Source of the DNA: Ferrimonas gelatinilytica
GTDB lineage: Bacteria > Pseudomonadota > Gammaproteobacteria > Enterobacterales > Shewanellaceae
Direction of reading: 5' to 3'
Assembly (NCBI RefSeq): GCF_039544205.1
Contig: NZ_BAABLF010000030.1
Span: 75,708-139,707 of the forward strand
DNA: 64,000 nt
The notes under the pieces are model-generated. The model was not told where the DNA came from. It saw only the letters and a program-made list of their open reading frames with translations, and searched no databases. Within the stretch, counting starts at the first letter, position 1. Every line of letters starts with the position of its first letter. Shown one piece after another: positions 1 through 8,989 of this stretch. Made by a program: the position numbers and the translations under genes.

Positions 1-252
1 TGCGGCGTAAGCGGCAATAGGGAGCTGCATCAGGTTGGGCAGGCACAGGGCGATGCGATCGCCAGGCTCAAGCTCAGTGTGATGCTGAAAATAGGCGGCC
101 AGGGCACCGCTGAACCGCTCGACCTCGGTGAAGGTGAGGGACTTACCCAGGGCGCTAAACGCGGGCTTATCCGCGAAGCGTGCACAGGTGTCGGTGATCA
201 TTGCCGCGAGATCGGTGGCGGAGGTGAGTTCAACGGGGTGGTCGTAAGCCAT
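1..252 (-). CDS. Long-chain acyl-CoA synthetase (FadD-like), N-terminal part only
   Basis: Reading the minus strand from the ATG at 250-252 gives 84 residues that run off the left edge of the window. They resemble the N-terminus of AMP-forming fatty acid:CoA ligases: a short lead, then ADKPAFSALGKSLTFTEVER and GDRIALCLPNLMQLPIA, the pattern in FadD where the first subdomain begins. Family members activate fatty acids with ATP and CoA for beta-oxidation or lipid synthesis. The AMP-binding and catalytic motifs lie outside the window, so the exact substrate cannot be judged. It is divergent from fhs. Confidence 0.75.
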   Translation of the reverse strand, partial: MAYDHPVELTSATDLAAMITDTCARFADKPAFSALGKSLTFTEVERFSGALAAYFQHHTELEPGDRIALCLPNLMQLPIAAYAA

Positions 253-469
253 GGGGCGCTCACTGTCTGTTTCTGTTGTGTCCGCAAACCTTACGCCCGT
301 GATCCTGGGGTGGCAACCTTGTGAGCCGGGTTCATCGCCCGAAAGCGTGATGGCGGCGAGGTTTCTCCCTCTTGCTGTCGGTCCGGCGGGGTGATTGCGA
401 TACACTTTTGACCGATTTTGGCGAACCGACCCTCCTGTTATCGCCCTCTTGTCAAAGGAAGTGCCCATT

Positions 470-2212
470 ATGAGATCCGATCTGACCCTCTCCCGCCAGG
501 CCAAACTGCAGCCGATCCAGACCATTGCCGAACAGGCGGGGATCCTGCCCGAAGAGTTGATCCCCTATGGTGAGCACAAGGCGAAGATCCGCTTCTCTTT
601 GCTGGATCGACTGGCCGATGCGCCCCAGGGCAAGCTGGTGCTGGTGACTGCCATCACGCCGACTCCCCTGGGTGAGGGCAAGACGGTGACCACCATAGGT
701 TTGGCCCAGGGGCTCAAGCGAGTGGGTCAGCGTGCCATGGCCTGCATCCGCCAACCCTCCATGGGTCCGGTATTCGGCGTCAAGGGGGGCGCTGCCGGTG
801 GCGGCTACAGCCAGGTGGCACCGATGGAGGAGTTGAACCTGCACCTGACCGGTGATATCCACGCGGTTTCCGCAGCGCATAACCTGGCGGCGGCGGCCAT
901 CGATGCCCGGGCGTTCCACGAACAGAAACTGGGGGACGCCTTCGAGCCCAAAACTGGCCTGCCGAGACTGGATATCGACCCGGAACGGATCGTCTGGAAC
1001 CGGGTGGTGGATATCAATGATCGCACTCTGCGTAAGATCACCATCGGCCACAACGCCCCGGGCTCCAGTGCCAATGGGTTGGAGCGGGAGAGTGGTTTCG
1101 ATATTACTGCCGCCTCCGAACTGATGGCAATCCTGGCGTTGGCGAAGGATCTGGCCGATCTGCGCCGTCGTCTTGGCCGGGTGGTACTGGCCTACCGCCA
1201 CAGCGGTGAGCCGGTCAGCGCCGAGGATATCGGGGTTGCCGGGGCGATGGCGGCGATCCTGCGTGACGCAGCCCAGCCGAACCTGATGCAGACCCTGGAG
1301 GGGGTGCCGACCCTGGTCCACGCAGGTCCCTTTGCCAACATCGCCCATGGTAACTCCTCCATCATCGCCGACCGTATGGCGTTGAGGCTGGCGGATGTGG
1401 TGGTGACCGAGGGGGGCTTCGGCTCCGACATGGGGTTTGAAAAAGCGTGCAACATCAAAGCCCGGGCCGCGGAACGTCATCCGGATGCTGCCGTGGTGGT
1501 GGCCACACTGCGTGGCCTCAAGGCCAACAGCGACAAGTACGATCTGCGTCCTGGCCAGCCTATGCCGGAAGCGATCTTTGCCCCGGACACGGCAGCGCTG
1601 GAAGCGGGTTTTGCCAACCTGGAGTGGCACATCAACAATGTTAAAGGGTACGGCATCCCGACGGTGGTGGCGATCAATCGCTTTCCGCAAGACACTGATG
1701 AGGAGCTTGAGTGGCTTGCTCGTCGGGTGCAGGCGCTGGGGGCGAGCGTGGCGATCTCCGATGCCTTCAGCCGGGGTGGTGCCGGCGCCGAGCAGCTGGC
1801 CGAGCGGGTGCTGCAGGCCCTGGGGCAGCCGGCGGAGTTTAAGTATCTTTATGACGTCGATGCGGATCTGACCACCAAGCTGACCACCTTGGCCCAGGCC
1901 GGTTATGGTGGCGAGGGGATAGCCCTGTCACAGAGCGCCGAGTCTGACCTGGCGTCCCTGACAACACTGGGCTTTGGTCACCTGCCGCTGTGTATGGCGA
2001 AGACCCCCGCCTCCATCAGCCATGACCCTGGACTCAAGGGGGCGCCCAGTGGCTTTACGGTGCCGGTTCGTGCTTTGCGGCTCTGTGCCGGCGCTGGCTT
2101 TATCTACGCGCTGACCGGCAACGTCATGACCATGCCGGGGCTGTCTGAGCGCCCGGCCTACCTCAACATCGACATCGATGATGAGGGTCAGATCATCGGC
2201 ATCGACGAGTGA
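470..2212 (+). CDS. fhs: Formate--tetrahydrofolate ligase
   Basis: A 580-residue cytosolic enzyme that joins formate to tetrahydrofolate using ATP, giving 10-formyl-THF for one-carbon metabolism. The ATP-binding P-loop region TPTPLGEGKTVTTIG is near residue 65, and family blocks such as RQPSMGPVFGVKGGAAGGGY and EGGFGSDMGFEKACNIKAR follow. The frame is open from 395, but the ATG at 470 has an AAAGGAA ribosome site at 454-460 and gives the usual N-terminus (MRSDLTLSRQAKLQPI), so I use it. The length fits the family (about 555-580). It appears monocistronic, with a weak 7-bp hairpin (2238-2259) after the stop. The assignment is secure. Confidence 0.96.
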   Translation: MRSDLTLSRQAKLQPIQTIAEQAGILPEELIPYGEHKAKIRFSLLDRLADAPQGKLVLVTAITPTPLGEGKTVTTIGLAQGLKRVGQRAMACIRQPSMGPVFGVKGGAAGGGYSQVAPMEELNLHLTGDIHAVSAAHNLAAAAIDARAFHEQKLGDAFEPKTGLPRLDIDPERIVWNRVVDINDRTLRKITIGHNAPGSSANGLERESGFDITAASELMAILALAKDLADLRRRLGRVVLAYRHSGEPVSAEDIGVAGAMAAILRDAAQPNLMQTLEGVPTLVHAGPFANIAHGNSSIIADRMALRLADVVVTEGGFGSDMGFEKACNIKARAAERHPDAAVVVATLRGLKANSDKYDLRPGQPMPEAIFAPDTAALEAGFANLEWHINNVKGYGIPTVVAINRFPQDTDEELEWLARRVQALGASVAISDAFSRGGAGAEQLAERVLQALGQPAEFKYLYDVDADLTTKLTTLAQAGYGGEGIALSQSAESDLASLTTLGFGHLPLCMAKTPASISHDPGLKGAPSGFTVPVRALRLCAGAGFIYALTGNVMTMPGLSERPAYLNIDIDDEGQIIGIDE

Positions 2213-2344
2213 CGCTTTCCTATCTCCTGCCTTAAACGACGCCCTAAACCTTGGGCGTCCTGCACGATCGCGGGGTCATTGGGGCCTCGCCGTTTGCACG
2301 TCGGCCCGATACCGTTGTTGCCAAACCTGAAAACCACTGACAAC

Positions 2345-2445
2345 AACGTCACTGTGACTGCTCCGTTAGGCGAGAATGCCTCTCGCTCAAGGGCTTAGTT
2401 GGCACCTGCCTGAGCCAGAGTCTAGGCTGAGAAACGTCACTGTGA
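2345..2445. repeat. 13-bp direct repeat pair AACGTCACTGTGA
   Basis: The 13-mer AACGTCACTGTGA occurs exactly at 2345-2357 and again at 2433-2445, 88 bp apart. The core AACGTCA recurs at 2791-2797 and 2817-2823, just before nqrA. The spacing and clustering suggest a binding site for a regulator of the nqr operon, but this is inference. Confidence 0.5.
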
Positions 2446-2772
2446 ATCTCCGTCATTATTATGAGTGACCTGCTGTGGGACCCGGCATAATTCCGGTTCT
2501 TCGGCTCTGACGACAGGGCGTCAAGGTGCCAGTGGTCCCCGCCGTTACCGGGGTGGTGACGTCCGTGAGCGGTGCGATATCGAGCATTGAGCGCAGCGCG
2601 CTGTCATTGAAATAAAATTACCGGGGTTAAGTCCGGAAATGACAAATAACACAGTGGCATAGGTCAAAGTCAATCCGAATACTGTGACCGTAATCGAGTT
2701 ATTTATCCATAGCTTATGGTTATAGTTGGGCGGCGGCAGGGAATGATCTGCCTTGCTGCACAAGCCATTCAA

Positions 2773-2797
2773 TGACGTTGGCAGGCTGCCAACGTCA
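2773..2797 (+). promoter_or_regulatory. Perfect 11-bp inverted repeat before nqrA
   Basis: Arms TGACGTTGGCA (2773-2783) and TGCCAACGTCA (2787-2797) are perfectly complementary with a GGC spacer, ending 26 bp before the nqrA ATG. There is no T-run, so it is not a terminator. It could be an operator or a 5'-UTR hairpin acting on nqrA translation. It shares the AACGTCA core with the direct repeats upstream. Confidence 0.5.
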
Positions 2798-2823
2798 CTA
2801 CCGTGTTGAGTCGCGATAACGTC

Positions 2824-4152
2824 ATGATAAAAATAGAAAAAGGTTTGGACATTCCCATCATTGGGCAACCCGATCCTAGTCTCGACGGTCACCGGAGCCC
2901 CCAGTTTGTCGGGGTCCTGGGTGAGGAACATAAGGGGATGAAGCCCTCCATGCTGGTTGAGGTGGGGGACTGGGTGAAGAAGGGCCAGGGACTCTTCCAG
3001 GACAAGAAGCGTCCCGGTGTGACCCACACCGCCCCCGCTGCCGGCCGTATCCATGCCATCCACCGGGGTGATCGGCGTGTGCTGCAATCGGTGGTTATTG
3101 CCGTAGAGGGTGATGACGCCATTCACTTCTCCCCCCCCAGCCAGCTGAACCGGGACTCAATTCAACATCTGCTGCAGGAGAGCGGTTTGTGGACCGCGCT
3201 GAGGACCCGTCCCTTCTCCCGGGTTCCCGAACCTGGCTCGGTCCCGGCTGGGATCTTCGTCAGTGTGATGGATACCGCGCCCCTGGCGGCGGATCCCCGT
3301 CTTATTATTGCGCCGGAGATGGCGGCATTTCGCTATGGCCTGGAACTGCTTACCCATCTGACAGACGGTGCTGTTTACCTTTGTCATGGTGGCGAAGGTC
3401 CAGTGCTGGAGTCGGCTATCGAGGGCGTCGAGTGCCACGGATTTTTCGGGCCACACCCCGCGGGCTTGGTCGGCACACATATCCACAAACTGCTGCCGGT
3501 GAGCCTGCAGCGGCAGGTGTGGCATATCGGCTACCAGGACGTGATTGCCGTCGGCAAGTTGTTCAAGACGGGTGAGCTATACACCGACAGGGTGATCGCC
3601 CTTACCGGCCCCCAGGTGGCGCGCCCACGACTGATCCACACCTGTTTGGGGGCCGACATCGCCTCCATTACCGAGGGTGAGTTGATCGAGGGCAATAACC
3701 GCGTCCTTTCCGGTTCCATCCTCTCCAGTCATCACGCCACCGGCCCGCACGGTTTCCTTGGCCGGTTCCATAACCAGGTTACGGTGCTCAAGGAGGGCTA
3801 CAACCGTCGCAGCTTCGGCTGGATCGGCCAGGGCCGAAAACGCTTCTCCCTCTACCGTTCCATCACCACCCTGCTGTCACGTCCGAAAGCGTACGATATG
3901 ACCACCGATTCCGGCGGGATCAATCGGCCGATCATGGCTTACGGACGCTTCGATGACCTCAGTCCGCTGGATCTCGAGCCGACCCTGCTGTTGCGGGATC
4001 TGGTGACCCGGGATACAGACGAGGCCCAACTGCTTGGGGCGTTGGAGCTGGATGAGGAAGATCTCGCCCTATTCACCTTTGCCTGCCCGGGCAAGTATGA
4101 CTACGGCGCCGAACTGCGCGCCTGTCTGGATCTTATCGAGAAGGAGGGCTGA
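2824..4152 (+). CDS. nqrA: Na+-translocating NADH:quinone reductase subunit A
   Basis: A 442-residue cytoplasmic-side subunit of the Na+-pumping NADH:quinone oxidoreductase, which contributes to quinone binding. The N-terminus MIKIEKGLDIPIIG, then GEEHKGMKPSMLVEVGDWVKKGQGLF and DKKRPGVTHTAPAAGRI, is the standard NqrA start (a biotinyl-lipoyl-like fold). I start at the ATG at 2824 because it matches the family N-terminus; the frame stays open from a TTG at 2803. The ribosome site is weak. It is the first gene of nqrABCDEF; nqrB starts 2 bp after its stop. Confidence 0.95.
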   Translation: MIKIEKGLDIPIIGQPDPSLDGHRSPQFVGVLGEEHKGMKPSMLVEVGDWVKKGQGLFQDKKRPGVTHTAPAAGRIHAIHRGDRRVLQSVVIAVEGDDAIHFSPPSQLNRDSIQHLLQESGLWTALRTRPFSRVPEPGSVPAGIFVSVMDTAPLAADPRLIIAPEMAAFRYGLELLTHLTDGAVYLCHGGEGPVLESAIEGVECHGFFGPHPAGLVGTHIHKLLPVSLQRQVWHIGYQDVIAVGKLFKTGELYTDRVIALTGPQVARPRLIHTCLGADIASITEGELIEGNNRVLSGSILSSHHATGPHGFLGRFHNQVTVLKEGYNRRSFGWIGQGRKRFSLYRSITTLLSRPKAYDMTTDSGGINRPIMAYGRFDDLSPLDLEPTLLLRDLVTRDTDEAQLLGALELDEEDLALFTFACPGKYDYGAELRACLDLIEKEG

Positions 4153-4154
4153 GG

Positions 4155-5321
4155 ATGCTGTTTCGAACCCTGATGGCCGATCTCAAGGTCTTACTGCTGG
4201 CGGACGGTCAGCGCACCCGGGGCAGCGTTGCGGTCCGGGATCTGATGGATGTGAAGCGCAGCCAGTCGATGATCTGGCTCTGCCTGCTGCCCATCCTCTT
4301 CTTTGCCATGGTGATACAGGGCTGGCATGCCCACAACGCCCTGGCCGATGGCCTGGCTACGCCGGATGTCTGGCAACTTGCCCTGTTTAACGGGCTCACC
4401 GGCGGCCTGACCGTCGATTCCGGTTTCATCGCCTGGTTGTTTTATGGCGCCAGCTTTGTGTTCCCCATCTTCTTTGTCGCCTTCTTCGTCGGCCTGGTGT
4501 GGGACATGATCTTCTCCCGCCTGCGCAACGAGTCGGTACAGGAGGGGCACCTGGTGGTGGCTATCCTGTTTGCCCTGATGCTGCCGGTCACCATCCCCCT
4601 CTGGCTGGTGGCGATCGGCATGTCCTTTGCCGTGGTGGTGGGCAAGCAGATCTTTGGTGGCATGGGCTACAACCTGCTCAATCCCGCCTTGATCGGCCTG
4701 GCGTTTCTCACTTTCGCCTACCCGACGGTAATGAGCGGCGACGGGATCTACCTGGCGGTGGAGGGGGCCAAGTCGCCCATCACCCTGGAGGCGCTGAACA
4801 GCAAGGGGGCCTTTGAAGGGGTAACTTGGTACAGCGTGTTCTCGGACAGCCACTGGTGGGATGCCTTCCTGGGCCTGGATACTGGCGCCATCGGTGAAAC
4901 CAGCACCCTGCTTATTATGCTGTGCGGTGGCCTGCTGCTGCTTTGCCGCCTGGCTGACTGGCGCATCGTGGCCGCAGTGCTGATCGGTATGATCGCCACT
5001 GCGACCCTGTTTAACCTGATCGGCGACGACAAGAACGTGCTCTACCAGATGCCCTGGACCTGGCACCTGGTTACCGGCGGCTTTGCCCTGGGGATGATGT
5101 TCCTAGCGACCGATCCCACCACCGCGCCCTATACCCGCACCGCAAAATGGGCCTATGGCCTGCTGATCGGTTTCATGGTGGTGATGATCCGTGTGGTGAA
5201 CGCCGATCATATCGAAGGGATCATGCTGGCCATCCTCTTTGCCAACCTCTGGTCACCCCTGATGGACTATTTCGTCGCCCGCGCCAACATCAAACGGAGG
5301 CTCGCCCGTAATGCGGTATAA
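4155..5321 (+). CDS. nqrB: Na+-translocating NADH:quinone reductase subunit B
   Basis: A 388-residue inner-membrane subunit with about ten hydrophobic segments; it forms part of the Na+ path and normally carries riboflavin and covalently bound FMN. The NqrB signature GMGYNLLNPALIGLAFL is at about residues 169-185. In well-studied NqrB proteins FMN is attached to the Thr of an (S/T)GAT-type motif after an Asp-Gly. Here the equivalent stretch reads VEGAKSPITLEAL (about 202-214), so the Thr (T210) and the Ser three before it remain but the DG-x-SGAT context is lost. It overlaps nqrC by 11 bp. The family call is secure; the flavin attachment is open. Confidence 0.94.
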   Translation: MLFRTLMADLKVLLLADGQRTRGSVAVRDLMDVKRSQSMIWLCLLPILFFAMVIQGWHAHNALADGLATPDVWQLALFNGLTGGLTVDSGFIAWLFYGASFVFPIFFVAFFVGLVWDMIFSRLRNESVQEGHLVVAILFALMLPVTIPLWLVAIGMSFAVVVGKQIFGGMGYNLLNPALIGLAFLTFAYPTVMSGDGIYLAVEGAKSPITLEALNSKGAFEGVTWYSVFSDSHWWDAFLGLDTGAIGETSTLLIMLCGGLLLLCRLADWRIVAAVLIGMIATATLFNLIGDDKNVLYQMPWTWHLVTGGFALGMMFLATDPTTAPYTRTAKWAYGLLIGFMVVMIRVVNADHIEGIMLAILFANLWSPLMDYFVARANIKRRLARNAV

Positions 5322-6084
5322 CAAGGATTCAGTGCCGGGCACCTTCCTCTTCATCGCCTGCCTGTGCATTTTTTGCTCGCTGATGATCACCGGCACCGCC
5401 GCGGGTCTGAAGGAGCGCGCCAAAGCCAAAGAGCTGGCACGAATGAAACACTCGGTGTTGATGGCCGCCGGTTTCGGTGATCATCGCGGCGGGGATATTG
5501 ACGGCCTGTTTGAACGCCGGATCCAGCCGCAGATCATCAATCTGGACAGAGGTGAGGTGAACGGCGAGATCGACCCCATGACGTTTGACCCCAACATGGC
5601 CGCGGCCAACCCTCAGACCTCAAGCAAACCGAAGAAGGACAGTGCTCGCATTGGCCGTCGGGCTGACCAGGGTCGTGCCTTCACGATTCTCGATGAGGCT
5701 GGCAACTTTGATGGCGTGGTGCTGCCGTTCCACGGCAAGGGACTGTGGTCAGTCATCTTCGGCTACATCGCCCTGGAGGAGGATCTCTCCACGATCCGGG
5801 GTCTCTACGTCTATGAGCATGGCGAAACCCCGGGGATCGGTGATTTTCTCGATGATCCCGCCTGGCAGAGTCAGTGGCAGGGTAAGCAGCTCTATAACGA
5901 CAGTGGCAAAGTGGTGATCAGCGTGGTTCGTGGCGGTGCCAAACCCGGTGACCTCTACGGTGTCGACGGCATCAGTGGGGCCACCATGAGTGGTCGTGGT
6001 GTCGAGCGTGCGGTTCAGTTCTGGGTCGGTAATGAGGGCTTCGGACCCTACCTCCAGCAGCTGTCAGAGATGAACAAGGGATGA
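5311..6084 (+). CDS. nqrC: Na+-translocating NADH:quinone reductase subunit C
   Basis: A 257-residue subunit anchored by one N-terminal membrane helix (about residues 10-31) with a large periplasmic FMN-binding domain. The flavinylation motif DGISGATMSGRG (D219 to T225) is intact, so ApbE should attach FMN to T225. GDFLDDPAWQSQWQGK is the family block before it. The start overlaps the end of nqrB; a GGAGG at 5296-5300 serves it. Length equals the usual NqrC. Confidence 0.95.
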   Translation: MRYNKDSVPGTFLFIACLCIFCSLMITGTAAGLKERAKAKELARMKHSVLMAAGFGDHRGGDIDGLFERRIQPQIINLDRGEVNGEIDPMTFDPNMAAANPQTSSKPKKDSARIGRRADQGRAFTILDEAGNFDGVVLPFHGKGLWSVIFGYIALEEDLSTIRGLYVYEHGETPGIGDFLDDPAWQSQWQGKQLYNDSGKVVISVVRGGAKPGDLYGVDGISGATMSGRGVERAVQFWVGNEGFGPYLQQLSEMNKG

Positions 6085-6094
6085 GGAAGATAAG

Positions 6095-6718
6095 ATGAGT
6101 AGTCAAAACCCCTCCATGAATGAGGTACTGCGCACCCCGATCTTCGCCAACAACCCGGTGGCCATGCAGGTACTGGGGGTGTGTTCCGCCCTGGCGGTGA
6201 CCAACTCCATGACCAACGCCGTGGTGATGACGGCGGCGGTGACCTTTGTACTGATCTTCTCCAACCTGATCATTTCGCTGATCCGCAAGGCGATCCCCAA
6301 CAGTGTGCGGATCATCGCCCAGATGACGGTGATCGCCTCCCTGGTGATCGTGGTGGATATGGTGATGCAGGACTTGGCGCCGGAGATCGCGCGTCAGCTG
6401 TCGGTGTTCGTGGGTCTGATCATCACCAACTGCATCGTGATGGGCCGGGCGGAAGCGTTCGCCATGAAGAGCACCCCCTTGATGGCGGTGGTCGACGGTC
6501 TGGGTAACGCCCTGGGTTATGGCGTGATCCTCTGCTCCGTGGCGTTCGTCCGTGAGTTGCTCGGGGCCGGCACCCTGTTTGGTGTCGAGATCCTGCCGAC
6601 CCAGGCGAATGACGGCTGGTACCTGGCCAACGAACTGTTCTTGCTGCCTCCCAGCGCCTTCTTCCTGATCGGTTTCATGATCTGGGGGATTAACGTGGTG
6701 CAGAAACGTAAGGGATAA
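6095..6718 (+). CDS. nqrD: Na+-translocating NADH:quinone reductase subunit D
   Basis: A 207-residue integral membrane subunit with about six helices, paired with NqrE as the inverted-topology core that holds an Fe-S centre between the two. Family blocks are NPVAMQVLGVCSALAVT near the start, TNCIVMGRAEAFAMKS mid-protein and the C-terminal FFLIGFMIWGINV. The Cys in GVCSALAVT and in ITNCIVMGR are the conserved ligand positions. It lies 10 bp after nqrC and 3 bp before nqrE. Confidence 0.95.
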   Translation: MSSQNPSMNEVLRTPIFANNPVAMQVLGVCSALAVTNSMTNAVVMTAAVTFVLIFSNLIISLIRKAIPNSVRIIAQMTVIASLVIVVDMVMQDLAPEIARQLSVFVGLIITNCIVMGRAEAFAMKSTPLMAVVDGLGNALGYGVILCSVAFVRELLGAGTLFGVEILPTQANDGWYLANELFLLPPSAFFLIGFMIWGINVVQKRKG

Positions 6719-6721
6719 CCG

Positions 6722-7330
6722 ATGGAATACTATCTGACCCTGTTTATTCAGGCTGTCTTTATCGACAACATGGCACTGGCCTTCTTCCTGGGGATGTGCA
6801 CCTTTCTGGCGGTCTCCAAGAAGGTCTCCACCTCGCTGGGGCTGGGGGTCGCGGTCATCGTGGTGATGACCCTGGCGGTCCCGCTGAACCAGATTATCTA
6901 TACCTACGTGCTCAAGCCGGGCGCTCTGGCTTGGGCCGGCTTCCCAGAGTTGGATCTCAGCTACCTGCAGTTGATCACCTTTATCGGGGTGATCGCCGCT
7001 ATGGTGCAGATCCTTGAGATGGTACTGGATCGTTTCCTGCCGGCACTTTACAACGCGTTGGGGATCTTCCTACCGCTGCTGACGGTGAACTGCGCGATCT
7101 TTGGCGGCGTGATCTTCATGGCCAACCGCGATTACGGTTTGCTGGACTCGGTGGTGTTCGCTGCCGGCTCCGGCGTCGGCTGGGCCCTGGCGATTGCCCT
7201 GCTGGCGGGGATGCGTGAACGGATGAAGTTCCACAAGATCCCGGAAGGGCTACAGGGGATCGGCATCACCTTTATTACGACCGGGCTGATGGCGTTGGGC
7301 TTCATGTCCTTCTCCGGTATCACCCTGTAA
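6722..7330 (+). CDS. nqrE: Na+-translocating NADH:quinone reductase subunit E
   Basis: A 202-residue membrane subunit homologous to NqrD, with six predicted helices. The conserved Cys are visible in FFLGMCTFLAVSKKV (near residue 26) and TVNCAIFGGVIFMANRDY (near residue 122). Its length matches the family (198-202). It sits 3 bp after nqrD and 26 bp before nqrF in the same operon. Confidence 0.95.
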   Translation: MEYYLTLFIQAVFIDNMALAFFLGMCTFLAVSKKVSTSLGLGVAVIVVMTLAVPLNQIIYTYVLKPGALAWAGFPELDLSYLQLITFIGVIAAMVQILEMVLDRFLPALYNALGIFLPLLTVNCAIFGGVIFMANRDYGLLDSVVFAAGSGVGWALAIALLAGMRERMKFHKIPEGLQGIGITFITTGLMALGFMSFSGITL

Positions 7331-7356
7331 AACGATAACAGCGTAAGGAAGAGTCG

Positions 7357-8577
7357 ATGGAAATCATTATCGGCGTAGGCATGTTTACCCTCATCGTCAG
7401 CCTGCTGGTGGCGGTGATCCTGGTGGCCAAGAGCCAGCTGGTGCCCAGCGGTAACGTCACTATTGCCATCAACGAAGATCCGGCCAAGGGGTTCACCACG
7501 TCGCCGGGCGATAAACTGCTCGGGGCCCTGGCGGGTCATGGCGTATTTATCTCCTCCGCCTGTGGTGGCGGTGGAACCTGTGGCCAGTGTCGCTGTAAGG
7601 TCCATGAAGGGGGCGGCGATATCCTGCCCACCGAGCTGGACCACATCAGCAAGAAGGAAGCCCGTGAGGGGGTCCGACTGGCCTGCCAGGTGGCCGTGAA
7701 GCAGGATATGAAGATCGAGCTGGACGAGGAGGTGTTCGGGGTTAAGAAGTGGGAGTGCGAGGTGATCTCCAACGACAACCAGGCCACCTTCATCAAGGAG
7801 CTCAAGTTGAGGATCCCGGAGGGGGAGGAGGTCCCCTTCAAGGCCGGCGGTTACATCCAGATCGAGGCGCCGCCCCATAAGGTGAACTACAGCGATTTCG
7901 ACATTCCTGCCGAGTACCGGGATGACTGGGAGAATTTCGGCCTGTTCGATCTCAAGTCTGAGGTGAACGAGGAGATCATTCGTGCCTACTCCATGGCCAG
8001 CTACCCCGAGGAGAAGGGGATCATCATGCTCAACGTGCGGATCGCCACCCCGCCGCCGGGGATGAAGGTGCCACCGGGGCAGATGTCCTCCTACATCTTC
8101 AACCTCAAAGCCGGCGACAAGGTGATTATCTCCGGTCCCTTCGGTGAGTTCTTCGCCAAAGAGACCGATGCCGAGATGGTGTTTGTCGGAGGTGGGGCAG
8201 GGATGGCGCCGATGCGCAGTCACATCTTCGACCAGCTCAAGCGACTCAAGTCCAAGCGCACCATGAGCTTCTGGTATGGCGCGCGCTCCAAGCGGGAGAT
8301 CTTCTACCAGGAGGATTTCGATGGCCTGGCGGCGGAAAACGAGAACTTCCAGTGGCATGTGGCGCTGTCTGATCCCCAGCCCGAGGACAACTGGGAGGGA
8401 TACACCGGCTTTATCCATACGGTGTTGCTGGAGAAGTACCTGAAGAACCACAAGGCGCCGGAAGATTGCGAGTTCTACATGTGTGGGCCGCCGATGATGA
8501 ATGCGGCGGTGATCAACATGCTCAAGGATCTCGGCGTCGAGGATGAGAACATCCTGTTGGATGACTTCGGTGGTTGA
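7357..8577 (+). CDS. nqrF: Na+-translocating NADH:quinone reductase subunit F (NADH-oxidising)
   Basis: A 406-residue subunit that takes electrons from NADH. Order of parts: N-terminal membrane helix (about 3-23), a plant-type [2Fe-2S] domain with CGGGGTCGQC (near residues 69-78) and a fourth Cys in ACQVAVK (near 111), a FAD-binding domain with RAYSMASYP, and a C-terminal NADH-binding domain with GGGAGMAPMRS and CGPPMMNAAV. It is the last nqr gene. A strong hairpin follows, and the apbE and nqrM genes that often trail this operon are absent here. Confidence 0.96.
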   Translation: MEIIIGVGMFTLIVSLLVAVILVAKSQLVPSGNVTIAINEDPAKGFTTSPGDKLLGALAGHGVFISSACGGGGTCGQCRCKVHEGGGDILPTELDHISKKEAREGVRLACQVAVKQDMKIELDEEVFGVKKWECEVISNDNQATFIKELKLRIPEGEEVPFKAGGYIQIEAPPHKVNYSDFDIPAEYRDDWENFGLFDLKSEVNEEIIRAYSMASYPEEKGIIMLNVRIATPPPGMKVPPGQMSSYIFNLKAGDKVIISGPFGEFFAKETDAEMVFVGGGAGMAPMRSHIFDQLKRLKSKRTMSFWYGARSKREIFYQEDFDGLAAENENFQWHVALSDPQPEDNWEGYTGFIHTVLLEKYLKNHKAPEDCEFYMCGPPMMNAAVINMLKDLGVEDENILLDDFGG

Positions 8578-8600
8578 GTCGGGGCACCCCCCCTGATAAT

Positions 8601-8630
8601 CAGTAACGCGGCCTTAGGGCCGCGTTACTG
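8601..8630 (+). terminator. Hairpin after the nqr operon
   Basis: Perfect 13-bp arms (CAGTAACGCGGCC at 8601-8613 and its complement at 8618-8630) with a TTAG loop, 23 bp after the nqrF stop. Only a short TTT follows, so termination may be imperfect. Confidence 0.65.
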
Positions 8631-8789
8631 CGTTTGGGCCCCTTGCTGAAATAGCGGCGCGGTGACAGTCCGACATTGCAGCCGGAGGGGAAGCCGGTAT
8701 ATCCCGGCTTTGAGCCTAAATAGCGGTTCCAAACTGTGTTGCACGCCGACTGACTCGGAGATTGCTGGGCACGGTGGGGAACGGCGTTG

Positions 8790-8880
8790 TTAGGAACTCG
8801 GATCTAGGGCCTAATTCCTAAGAGCCGGAGGCTCTTGGACTTATAAAGACGTGGAGCAGATCTAGGATCGGCTATCTAGT
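8790..8880 (+). repeat. Dispersed repeat, copy A
   Basis: TTAGGAA (8790-8796) pairs with TTCCTAA (8815-8821), followed by a second small hairpin AAGAGCC/GGCTCTT (8820-8836) and a box starting GTGGAGCA at 8851 that ends near 8880. The same building blocks recur near 57.9, 60.9 and 63.9 kb. The rest of the gap 8631-8989 contains nothing I recognise. Confidence 0.6.
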
Positions 8881-8989
8881 GAAGGAAATCCGCTGGAGTG
8901 GACGACTATCCCGATATTCTTAATGGCTATTAAAAACCACATTAATATCTTATTTTATCTTCCTATCGCATGGATGCACTGGAATCATC

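Larger units (their letters stand above)
2213..2823. other. 611-bp gap between fhs and nqrA
   Basis: No convincing gene. The gap holds a weak GACGCCC/GGGCGTC hairpin (2238-2259) after fhs, a 13-bp direct repeat (2345-2357 and 2433-2445), further AACGTCA words near 2791 and 2817, and an 11-bp inverted repeat (2773-2797) next to nqrA. It is unusually long for this compact genome and probably contains the nqr promoter and operator sites, though I cannot point to a clear -35/-10 pair. The minus-strand open frame at 2545-3126 overlaps the start of nqrA and looks like a shadow. Confidence 0.6.

Noticed and set aside
2545..3126. Minus-strand 193-codon frame over the nqrA start
   Set aside because: Half of it is the complement of the nqrA coding region, and the rest is non-coding gap. 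No start signal or family pattern.
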